This document shows, piece after piece, positions 55,002 to 64,000 of a DNA stretch of 64,000 nucleotides. Below the pieces are notes generated by a model, which worked only from the letters and a program-made list of their open reading frames with translations, was not told the DNA's origin and searched no databases. The stretch is from Entophlyctis helioformis. Taxonomy: Eukaryota; Chytridiomycota; Chytridiomycetes; Chytridiales; Chytriomycetaceae. How positions within the stretch are numbered: the stretch's first letter is position 1; every line of letters begins with the position of its first letter. Both the position numbers and the translations under genes were made by a program. The stretch spans positions 47,258 through 111,257 of the forward strand of contig JAHLKH010000083.1 of the NCBI GenBank assembly GCA_025526915.1. The letters are read 5' to 3'.

Positions 55002-56450
55002 TGCGAATGTGTGTGTGTACGAGGTGGTGTGATATGCTATGTGCGATGGGGAGAGAGAGAGCGACCGGGCGGCTTTTTGTCGTGTTTCAAAGGCCGGTAA
55101 TGCGGCCTATCAGATACGTGGCGTTGGGCCCGACGCCGCGGGAAAATGCCTGCGAGGCATGTCCCTGGCGGCGGTAGTTGGCGGCAGACGCATGCCCAAG
55201 CAGGTGGGGTCGGCCAATCTATTGATGTGCGACGATGCGGTCGTCGACTGCAGCCGGCCAGTCTCTGGCTGCCATGTGCGATCGCACGGCAGTCGCCGCA
55301 TTGGCAGTCGCCAGTCTGCGAGGTGTGTGCGGGGGCTGTCAGGGAGGTCTGAGCCGTGTGGGCAGTCAGGAGGTCTGGGTAGTGGGAGGCCAGAGCGCCG
55401 GCGCCAGCCGTGCCACTGATCGTCCCTTGCGGCATGGCAGACGGCGCTCGCTGCACAAACAGAGCGAATCTGCCACGGCTCTGCAGTCGATGCTGGTGCC
55501 GCATGGATGCCGTTCGTGCAAGACCCTGCTGCATGGATCTCCCTGCTGGCCAGCCTATGGATCTGGCTGTGGATCTGGCTGTGGATCTGGGCAGGCGTGG
55601 AGTTGGGCCATGTGACGCACGCCGTCACACGATTGCACGATGACGGTCTGCCAGATGCGTGCATGGATGGGCGGCGTGGATGCCAGCAAGCACACGACAG
55701 CATGCGGCCATCCACGATGCCTGCGGGCAGGTCGCCGCAGCCAATATAAGAGCCGCGCGCCGCCCGGCGGCATCGTGGGTTCGCATCTGCAATCCCACGA
55801 GCCCCGCCACACACCCGTATCGGACGGCCCGCCGCTCTTATTTTCTGCACATCTGCACAGTCGTCGATGTACGTGCCCGTGACTCTTAATTTGTGCGACT
55901 GCGCACAGGCACTGGCGTGGGCTGCGGCTCGGCAGCAGCCAGGGCTCAGCGGCACCCGATCCAGCCCGACGCGGTGCGGGTGCACGGGCTGGGCGATGGG
56001 CAGGTGATGGATGCCGATGGATGCCGATGGCTGGATGCGGCGTTGTCTGCGGCTCTGTCTGCGCCATCACCTGCCATCACCTGCCATCACCTGCCATCAC
56101 CTGCCATCGCTGCCATCGCCCGCCATCTGCCACATGTGCACGGATCTGACCCTGTGACCTGCGATGCTGCGATGCTCTGATCTGCCAACGACCCACGACA
56201 CACGCCCACGGCACACGCCCACGCCAACGCCACTCGCCCACTCGCCCATTTGTTGCCGGCTGACAACTTTCATCTTTCCTTGTTGCTGGCAACCCCCCCC
56301 GCGCCCCTTTCTTTCTGTCGCTCGACTTGCCCTCTTCTGCCCTCGCCATCTGCCCACGCAGACTCGTACAGACCCGCACGGACCCTACAGCCCCTACAGC
56401 TCTGCCCTGAAGCACGCGCCATTCGAACGCACCTGAACGCCTGCCGGTAA

Positions 56451-56484
<34 letters not shown>

Positions 56485-56517
56485 ATACGCACGACAACAA
56501 CTACGACAACGACACCA
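55002..56517. other. 1.5-kb intergenic region with minisatellites
   Basis: No supported gene. Contains a 12-bp tandem tggatctggctg (about 55557-55590), a 10-bp tandem catcacctgc (about 56067-56105) and a TATA-like tataagag at 55747. The right end should hold the ABCC promoter. Confidence 0.45.
56455..56484 (+). repeat. (AGCC)n microsatellite in the ABCC 5' leader
   Basis: About seven agcc units, ending about 33 bp before the ABCC ATG. Confidence 0.9.
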
Positions 56518-59500
56518 ATGACCGACAAGCACAACGAGACCGTCGTGCTCAAGGTCGACTCCAACGCCACGCTGGGCGGCATCAGCAAGTCGAGCTCCAC
56601 GTCGTCCAAGACGGCCGCCGCCCGCGCTGCCGCCCGCGAGGCGACGCCGATCCAGCTGTGGTCCAACAACTTCCTGTCCAACTGGGTGTTTGCGTGGGTC
56701 TTCCCGCTCGTCGCCCGCGCCTACGACCGCTCCGTCAACTTTGCAAAGGTCACCATGGTGCTGCGGCCCTCGGAGACGGCCCGCATCAACACCGATCTGC
56801 TGCAGAAGGCCTGGGCCGCCGAGTACGCGGCCAAGAAACAGTGCGTTCTTCTGCGTGTCTGTCTGCGTGTCTGTCTGCGTGTCTGTCTGCGTGTCTGCCT
56901 TCTTGCTGCGATCTGCCTTCGTATGCCTTGGCTGTGGTTGCTTGTTGTTTGTTGCCGTCGCTGTCGTTGCTGCCCTCCCTGCCCCGCCAGCAGCGGCCTT
57001 CGCCCTGGCACGGCACGGCATTCACCGTGCCCAGCGTCCCAACAACAACAAAAACAGCGGCCACAACGCCGTTATCGGACGCTGCCAAGCACCTTCTTTT
57101 TCCGCTGGCCGGAATGGCGCCATCGCCACAACTGCCGCGTCACCGCCAACGTCCTCCACTCCCGGCCCCCTCTGACAGCATCGTCTGCATTCATGCACTG
57201 ACACCATCGACGTCAGATCAGCCAGCTTTGTCGCTGCCCTGAGAGCAGTCTTTGGCACAGAGTATGCCGCCATCGCCGGCTACAAGATCTCGTGGACCTT
57301 CTTCACCTGGGCCGGCGCATGGTACCTGCTCAAGTACATGCTCCTGTTCCTGTCCAACAAGGAGGAGCTCCTGCGCGGCCACATGTTCGCCATGGCCCTC
57401 TTCCTCGCTTCCGTCTTCTCGTCCATCGCCATCCACCAGCAGTATGCGAGTGCAACCGCGTCGGCGTCAAGGTCAAGGCCGCCATCACCGGCCTCGTGTA
57501 CCGCAAGTCGCTGCGCGTGTCGCGTCTCAAGGGCGGTGCCGGCGAGGTCATCAACATCCTGTCGACCGACGTGACCCGCATCAACGACGCCGTCGTCAAC
57601 CTGCACTTTTTGTGGGCCGCCTTTGTCGAAGTCCTGCTCATTCTCGCCATCTCGTTCTACGAGATCCGCCTCTCGGCTCTCCCCGCCGTCGGCTTCGTCT
57701 GATCCTCCTGCCCATCCAGATCTACCTCGGCAAGCGCACCAACGAGCTCAACCGCGAGCAGACGGCCCGCACCACCGAGCGCGTGCACCTCATGTCCGAG
57801 ATCCTGACGGCCATCAAGCTCATCAAGTTCTACGCCTGGGAGGCCCCTTTGCCGAGAAGATTAGCGAGATCCGCCGCAAGGAGATGGCTCTCATTTACGA
57901 GGTCTGTTGTCAAGACGGTCAACTTCACGGTCGTGTTCGCCATCCCCGTGCTCGTGCCCTGACCTGTCTCTCGACCTACGTTCCACGGGTAACAAGCTAC
58001 CGCGTCCGTCTCGTTCACGGTCCTGTCCGTCTTCAACACGCTCCGCTACCCGTTCTTCATGCTGCCCATGGCCGTCAAGTCGTACGCCGGTGCCCTCACT
58101 GCCTTTGCCCGTCTCGAAGAGTTCCTCCAGCTCGAGAGGTCGAGGAGCTGCCCATCTCCAAGCCCCCTGCTGGCTGCGACCTCGCCTTTGACATCAAGGA
58201 CGCCGACTTCAAGTGGGACGGCGCCGAGGGCACCAAGCCCACGCTGTCCAACATCTCGCTGTCGATCCCCAAGGGCAAGCGCGTCGCCATTGTCGGCGAT
58301 GTCGGCTCGGGCAAGTCGTCGCTCATTGCTGCGCTCCTCGGCCAGATTCGCCAGGTCCGCGGCCCCGAGATCAAGCTGTACGGCACCACGGCGTACATGT
58401 CGCAGGAAGCCTGGATCATCAACCTCACGCTGCGCCAGAACATTCTGTTTGGCAAGGAGATGGACAAGAAGCGCTACAACGAGACGATCCGCGTTGCCGG
58501 TCTGCAGCGCGACCTGACCCTGCTTGTTGCTGCCGACCACACCGAGCTTGCTGAACGCGTAAGTCGGTCTTGCCCCCACACGCCTGTGCACTCTACTTTC
58601 GCTTGGGCCACTGACTGACATGCCATCCTCCATCAACAGGGTGCCAACCTGTCTGGTGGCCAGCGCCAGCGTGTGTCGCTTGCCCGCACCGTCTACTACG
58701 ACGCCGACATTGTGATTCTCGACGACCCGCTCTCTGCCGTGGACCAGCACGTCGGCCGCCACATTTTCGAAGAGTGTTTCCTCAAGCACCTCTCCAACAA
58801 GACGGTCGTCGTGGCGCTCAACCAGCTCCAGTACCTGTCGCAGATGGACTACATTGTCTACGTCAACAACGGCACGATCCGCAGCCAGGGCACGTACGAC
58901 GAGCTCATGGCCAACGACGACCTCTTCTCGACGCTGGTCAGCTCGCACGTTGCTGACGGCGAGGCCGAGGAGGAGGAGGACGCCGGCCCGCCGATGAACT
59001 CCAAGGACTTTGAGGTGGACGACAAGCCCAAGCCCAAGGACCGCGTCAAGGACATCAAGCTGAGCCCAACCAACATCATGGAGCTCAACGGCCTGTCCGT
59101 GACATCGCGCAACCAGCTGTCGGTGCGCAACTGGCGCGACGTGAACGAGGCACCGTGCGCTCGGCGCTCGAGAAGCAGGCTGCGACGTCGATTGCCGGCG
59201 TCGGCCGCGACCACGATGTCGCCAAGATTGCGGCGCAGAACGAGCTGTCGGTGTACTCGACGCGCGACGTGCGGCCGGAGCGGTTGAGCCTGACGAGGAC
59301 GACGACGACGACGACGAGGCGGATGCGATTGCCCGCGGCCGTCTTGTTGGCGAGGACGAGTCCACCAAGACAGCCGGGCTGCCGACTTTATCGCGTATGC
59401 GCGCGCTGGATCCGGCACGTCGTCACGCTCGCAGTCGTGTTCTTTGTGCTCGTGCAGGGTGTCCGCATTGGTGCCGACTACTGGCTGCGTCTGTGGGTGC

Positions 59501-61236
59501 CGCGCATCGGTGGATTCACCGACGCCGTGTATGTCGGTGTGTTTGCCGCCATCACCGGTGTGTTCCTGTCGGGTGTCCTTGGCCGTGGTCTCTGGTTCAC
59601 CTACGTCACGTCGGACAAGGCTCGCCGTCTGCACAATGCGCTCTTTGAGGCCGTCATGCACGCTCCCATGGCCTTCTTTGACACCACGCCGCTCGGCCGC
59701 GTTCTCTCTGCCTTTTCCAAGCACATGCTCCACGTTGACGACACGATGCTCGACGCTGCTCTGCAGGCTCTCCAGTACTTCCCGCTCGGTCTCGGCACGC
59801 TTATTCTCTGCGCTGTCATTGTGCCGTGGAACTGGGCGACCGCCATTGGCATGGTTGCACCGCGTACCTGATTGTCAAGTTCTCGTACGACGCCGACATC
59901 AAGACCAAGTCGCGCGAGCGCTCTCGAGACCGCCCATCTACGCTCACCTGACGGCCACGCTCGAGGGACTCTTTTCCGTGCGCGCCTACCACGCCGAGGA
60001 CCGCTTCGACGCCATGAACCTGGCGCGCGTGGACGCCAACCACGAGGCGCTCTTTGCCATGCAGTGTGTCAAGTCGTTCCAGGCCCTCTACCTCGACATT
60101 CTCTCGTCGCTGTTCATTTACTGCACGACGCTCCTGCTGGTGCTGTCGCGGACACGGACGGTATCGCCTCGATTGCCGGTCTCGCCCTCTCCAACGCCAT
60201 GCAGATGCTCGTGTTTGTGCAGTGGACCGTGCGCATGTGGGGCGATGTCGAGAACCAGATGTCGTCGGTCGGCCAGCTCGTCTACTACGCCAAGGTTGAG
60301 CCCGAGGCGCCGTTTGAGATCCCCGACAAGAAGCCGCCCGCCAGCTGGCCCACCGAGGGCCGCATCCGCTTCTCCAACGTGGTGCTCAAGTACCAAAAGT
60401 TTGGTGTCGCCGTGCTCAAGAACGTGTCGTGCACCATCTACCCGACGGAGAAGATTGGCATTGTCGGCCGCACCGGATCGGGCAAGTCGACGCTGCTCGT
60501 GTCGCTGCTGCGCATTGTCGAGCCGTGCGAGGGCAAGATCACGATTGACGACCTGGACGTGAGCCAGATTGGTCTGCACGATCTGCGCAACAAGGTCGCC
60601 ATCATCCCGCAGGAGCCGGTCATGTTTGTCGGCACGCTGCGCTCCAACCTGGACCCCTTCCACCGCTCGACGGACGAGGAGATCTGGAAGGCGCTCGACG
60701 CCGTGCAGCTTGGCGACAAGGTGCGCAACATGCCCAGCAAGCTCGAGACGGCCGTGACCGAGAACGGCAAGTCGGTGTCGCAGGGCCAGCGCCAGCTCAT
60801 CTGCATTGCGCGCGCGATTCTGTCCAAGGCCAAGATCCTCGTGCTGGACGAGGCGACGGCATCGCTCGACGCGCAGACGGATCTGCTCATCCAGGAGACG
60901 ATCAAGAAGAACTTTGCCGACCTCACGATGCTCACGATTGCCCACCGTCTCAACACCATCATCGAGTGCGACCGTGTGCTGGTCATGGACGCCGGCAAGG
61001 TCGTCGAGTTTGACGAGCCCGTCAAGCTGCTCGACCGCCCCGACGGTATCTTCCGGTCGCTTGTTGAGCAGACGGGCGATGCGGCAGCGGCCAAGCTGCG
61101 CGAGTGTGCCGAGGTTGCGCATGCGGCTCGTGTGGCGCGCGGATACAAGATCCCCGAGGACCACGATACCACGACTGGGCCCATGACGATCAGCGAGATT
61201 GCTGCCAAGAAGCCTGCCGCGACTCGCGTGGAGTAG
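56518..61236 (+). CDS. ABCC/MRP-type ABC transporter, many one-base frameshifts
   Basis: MRP-type exporters move conjugates and organic anions with ATP. No TMD0: the start MTDKHNETVVLKVD leads directly to NFLSNWVFAWVFPLVARAYD. Introns at 56841-57216 (with a tgcgtgtctgtc repeat) and 58559-58639. TMD1 has AITGLVYRKSLRVS and INILSTDVTRIND; NBD1 has GDVGSGKSS, LSGGQRQRVSLART and ILDDPLSAVD; TMD2 has FFDTTPLGRVLSAFSKHM; NBD2 has GRTGSGKST, SVSQGQRQL and LDEATASLD. Between 57440 and 60160 the reading frame must change about a dozen times, nearly always as if one base were missing (57445, 57700, 57848, 57960, 58137, 59150, 59285, 59378, 59415, 59855, 59930, 60150). Flanking residues stay perfectly family-like. 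The last 1.1 kb is clean. Confidence 0.85.
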
Positions 61237-61380
61237 AATATTTTGATTGCGTGTGAGCGTGATGTGTGTGCTGCATTGAATGAACGGGTTTCATTCGATC
61301 ACATTGATGTTGGCGAGTCGCGACGCGTTTGTTTGGTGGTGTCGCGACACGCGTCGAGCATCGCGCTTTGCCGCCAACAA

Positions 61381-61416
61381 ACCAACCGACCGACCGACCG
61401 ACCGACTGACCGACTG
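61381..61416 (+). repeat. (GACC)n microsatellite
   Basis: About eight gacc/gact units ending roughly 15 bp before the next ATG, in its probable 5' UTR. Confidence 0.85.
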
Positions 61417-61430
61417 AGCAGCACAGCGAC

Positions 61431-63063
61431 ATGCCCAACAAGCGACGCAAAGTCCAGAGACAACCTGCTGCCACGGCACAACCACCAACAGCTGCCGCCT
61501 GCCTGCCCGCCTCGGCTGTTGATGCAGTCGTGCAGGCTGCTTCTTCTGCCGCCGCTGCTATGGCTGCCACATCCGCCGTGCAGCCTGTCCCAGCCCCACT
61601 CGTTGCCGCTCCTCAGCCATCTGCGGCCGTCGTCGTCGCTCCTCCGCCGCTGCGTGAGCTGCTGCCTGGCCAGAGCTGGTGGGACTGGATGCCGCCCACC
61701 GTCCGTCGCCGTCTGCTCGCTCTCGCTGGCATCGATCCAGACGCAAGCCGATGGGGCACACTCCCATACGAGATCCAGCTCATGATCCTCAAGGCAGCCG
61801 GCCCTCTCACGCTATTCCTCAACGGCCTGCTGGGCGACAAGAGCAGCCTCAAGAAAGCGACGATCCATGCGTTGTGGAGCGATGTCATCACCCAAGACTG
61901 GCAAGGCGACCAGGATCTGCTGCCCGACGTTGCACTCTATGCTGGCGAGGTTGATAACTTCGAGAGTGACCCTTCTGTCGGCATGCGGTCACTGTCTGTC
62001 TCTCGGTCCATGTACGACTGTCTGTGCATTCGCTTTCCAGACCAAGCCAGCGCAGACGACGGCAATGGTGCTGCTCGTCGCAACTACTATGTGACCGACA
62101 TCTTCTGCCCACCTGATCTCTTCACATTTGCTCGCCTCCGACACGTCCCCATGCGCAACTGCTGGTTTGATCTCGTCGACTTCTCGTACCCGATCGATCT
62201 TGGCTGGAAGGCGATCAGGTTCGGTTTCGCAGGACTCCTCAAGCATCTTGTTGCGCACCACGGCGTTGATCTCAGCAAGTTCAAGAGTTTTGATGAATGG
62301 ATGGCGATGGATCTGGCTGCTTGGTCTGGCCACCTCGACATTCTCAAGATGCTACACAATGCAGGCAATACGTGGTGCTCGTATCGTGCGATGGACGTGG
62401 CGGCAACTCGATGTTTTCTGCATGTTGTGCAGTTTCTGCATGACCACCGTATTGAAGGATGCACGGTAGATGCAATGGATGCTGCAGCCCGTAACGGCCA
62501 CCTCGATGTGGTCAAGTGGCTGCATTCCAACCGCACGGAAGGATGCACGGAGTGGGCAATGGATTATGCGGCAGGGCATGGCCACCTCGACATTGTGCAG
62601 TTTCTGCATGCCAACCGCACCGAAGTATGCACAGCAAGGGCGATGGATTATGCGGCTACTTTCGGCCATCTCGACATTGTGCAGTGGCTGCATTCCAACC
62701 GCACTGAAGGATGCACAACAAAGGCAATGGATCGTGCAGCCAGAAATGGACATCTGGATATCGTGCAATGGCTGCATGCCAACCGCACTGAAGGATGCAT
62801 AACTAACGCCATCGATGATGCAGCCATTAATGGGCATCTGCATGTGGTGCAGTTCCTGGTCGCGTGCGGTTACCCCATTCACGCTCAAGGCACTCCGTCG
62901 AGCACAGAATGACGCCGTTGTTGACTTTTTGCTGGACAGCGTGTCCCTTGCACGTCTGTTGAAGCTGCTTCGAAAGGCCAGACGCAGAGGTGGATGTCCC
63001 ATTCTTGCTACGCGTCTTAAGCATGTTGTTTCCAAGAAGAAGGAATCGGCTGCTGGCCAATAA
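61431..63063 (+). CDS. Ankyrin-repeat protein, NRTEGCT subfamily, frameshifted near the end
   Basis: Start MPNKRRKVQRQ (basic, nuclear-signal-like), then an Ala/Pro-rich stretch, then PYEIQLMILKAAGPLTLFL, the F-box-like element. About nine 28-residue repeats follow (AARNGHLDIVQWLHANRTEG). Closest relative in the window is the gene at 10284, not the arrays. The frame as given stops at 62912 after an abrupt ACGYPIHAQGTPSSTE. Dropping one C from the C4 at 62873-62876 instead gives FTLKALRRAQNDAVVDFLLD, matching the C-terminal pattern of the other ankyrin genes, and runs to the TAA at 63063 (about 543 residues). Confidence 0.8.
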
Positions 63064-63638
63064 AGTGATCTTGTTCTGGAGTGAGGCGTTACCAGGCAGT
63101 CACAGGACAGACGAAGCCTTGAGAGGACAGACTACAAGGGCATCCATTGCTGCAAGATGAACATGAGGACAGAACATGGTGTGAAGCAGACAGTCGAGAC
63201 AAGCAAAACAGAAACGACCAAAAGAGAAGGCGAATGTCGAGACAGGGGTGGTTGAATCAGAGAGTGATAACCCTGTCTCTTCGGCCCTCGATATGCAGAG
63301 TGTGCCAGAGATGGCTTTGAGGGTCCGGTCATCACAGCAACAGCTGGTTGTGGGATGAATGTGATAGATGCATCGCTTGACTTGTATGACGTGGATGATG
63401 GCTGTGGCAAGGATCGCGTTGCTGTCACTGCTGCCCAGCCGCGTCTGCGTCGTCGCTCGCTGGCATCACTCGGCTCATTGCGGCTGATCTGCGATGCGAT
63501 GCGATGCCGAGATGTGCGACAAGCACGTCGTGCGGCCACTTGCTGCATCTGGCACTAAGGATGCGGCAGTTGGTGCACAGCCAGGACAAGATCCATCGAC
63601 CAAGCTAACAGCGACAGCTTCATTCAGAGCACATGTCC
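63064..63638. other. Intergenic, nothing recognised
   Basis: Short overlapping frames on both strands; no domain, repeat array or RNA gene seen. It separates two convergent genes. Confidence 0.45.
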
Positions 63639-64000
63639 TCAGTCGTGCTGGTCAAAGAACGCAGCCACGACCGGCGCATCCTGGTCGTCGCCGGCAAGGA
63701 TATCGCTTGCATACAGATCAGGTGCCGGCTTGGCAAAGATGCGCTTCTCGGACAGGTTGAGCACAAAGCTCGTGGCCTTTTTGAACCGCTCCGACATCTC
63801 GACGCCTGTCACGCCCTTGAGTAATGCCCGCACGACCAGGTGGCGCTCCTTGGCAGAGTTCTTGGCCGCAAGATCCGTCTCAAAGCCTGCACCTGGTCCG
63901 CTGACATGCCGGGCACAGAGACCAGCGTCTCAAAGGGAACGGTCGAGGACGTGCCGCGGACCTGCACGTACGCGTCCGTGATGAGGTTGATGGCGTCGTT
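63639..64000 (-). CDS. Unidentified protein, C-terminal part only (continues past window end)
   Basis: The minus-strand frame enters from 64000 with NDAINLITDAYVQVRGTSST, VPFETLVSVPGMSADQV, and ends KRIFAKPAPDLYASDI...FFDQHD with TGA at 63639. A one-base deletion near 63890 (ggctttgag) must be skipped to join GMSADQVQA to FETDLAAKNSAKERHLVVRA. Helical composition and the KNSAKERHLVVRALL-like end loosely recall exportin-5-type karyopherin C-termini, but that is a guess. Confidence 0.5.

Noticed and set aside
55110..55985. 291-codon minus-strand frame in the 55-56.5 kb gap
   Set aside because: Composition follows local tandem repeats (Gln-Ile-His-Ser run from a 12-bp repeat) and no domain or splice-supported extension was found.
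58046..61164. Minus-strand frames of about 350-440 codons opposite the ABCC gene
   Set aside because: Shadow frames of NBD-coding sequence; Walker and signature motifs are on the plus strand.
1..64000. CRISPR arrays, rRNA and tRNA genes
   Set aside because: No spaced direct-repeat array, no rRNA-like tract and no convincing tRNA cloverleaf was recognised by eye; a tRNAscan-type search was not possible.

Overview
The window is nuclear DNA of a zoosporic, chytrid-like fungus; this is inferred and the species cannot be named from sequence alone. The DNA is GC-rich. Introns are short (about 60-130 nt), with gtgcgt, gtgagt or gtacgt donors, some gc donors, and ctaac/ctgac branch points. The gene set mixes fungal and opisthokont housekeeping genes (eIF3c, RCC1, a RAD5/HLTF-type helicase) with genes expected only in a flagellated lineage (a CatSper auxiliary subunit) or lost from most fungi (a FAAP100-like gene, an HRI-type kinase).

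Layout. 0.1-4.5 kb: full-length ABCB transporter (+), read through several one-base frameshifts. 4.5-7.1 kb: FAAP100-like gene (-). 7.7-8.9 kb: coiled-coil protein (+). 9.0-10.0 kb: triple CACGTG motif, a 51-bp direct repeat and a retroelement-like remnant. 10.3-12.0 kb: isolated ankyrin gene (+). 12-14.4 kb: largely non-coding, with minisatellites and a striking double hairpin. 14.4-16.3 kb: RCC1 (-), with indels. 16.5-18 kb: poorly resolved. 18-23.5 kb: HIRAN/SNF2/RING helicase (+). 23.6-29.9 kb: three tandem ankyrin paralogues (+). 30.1-32.0 kb: RluA-type pseudouridine synthase (+). 32.2-35.4 kb: eIF3c (+). 35.5-42.6 kb: four tandem ankyrin paralogues (-), facing the first array. 42.6-55.0 kb: a tightly packed minus-strand block with a CatSper delta/epsilon-like subunit, an AAAP amino-acid transporter, an HRI-like eIF2alpha kinase and a small multipass membrane protein. 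55-56.5 kb: non-coding. 56.5-61.2 kb: ABCC/MRP transporter (+), full of one-base deletions. 61.4-63.1 kb: another isolated ankyrin gene (+), with one frameshift. 63.6-64 kb: 3' end of an unidentified gene (-).

Themes. Nine ankyrin genes of two subfamilies (28-residue repeats behind an F-box-like PAEI..MIL segment) make up about a quarter of the window. Seven of them form two head-to-tail arrays in opposite orientation around two housekeeping genes. Their N-terminal linkers look shuffled between copies, and a conserved amber stop decides whether a PKKRK-like tail is translated. Frameshifts are confined to both ABC transporters, RCC1, one ankyrin gene and the terminal gene, while the other genes read cleanly, which points to local sequence error or decay rather than random noise. 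Exon coordinates were derived by hand and may be off by one or two bases.
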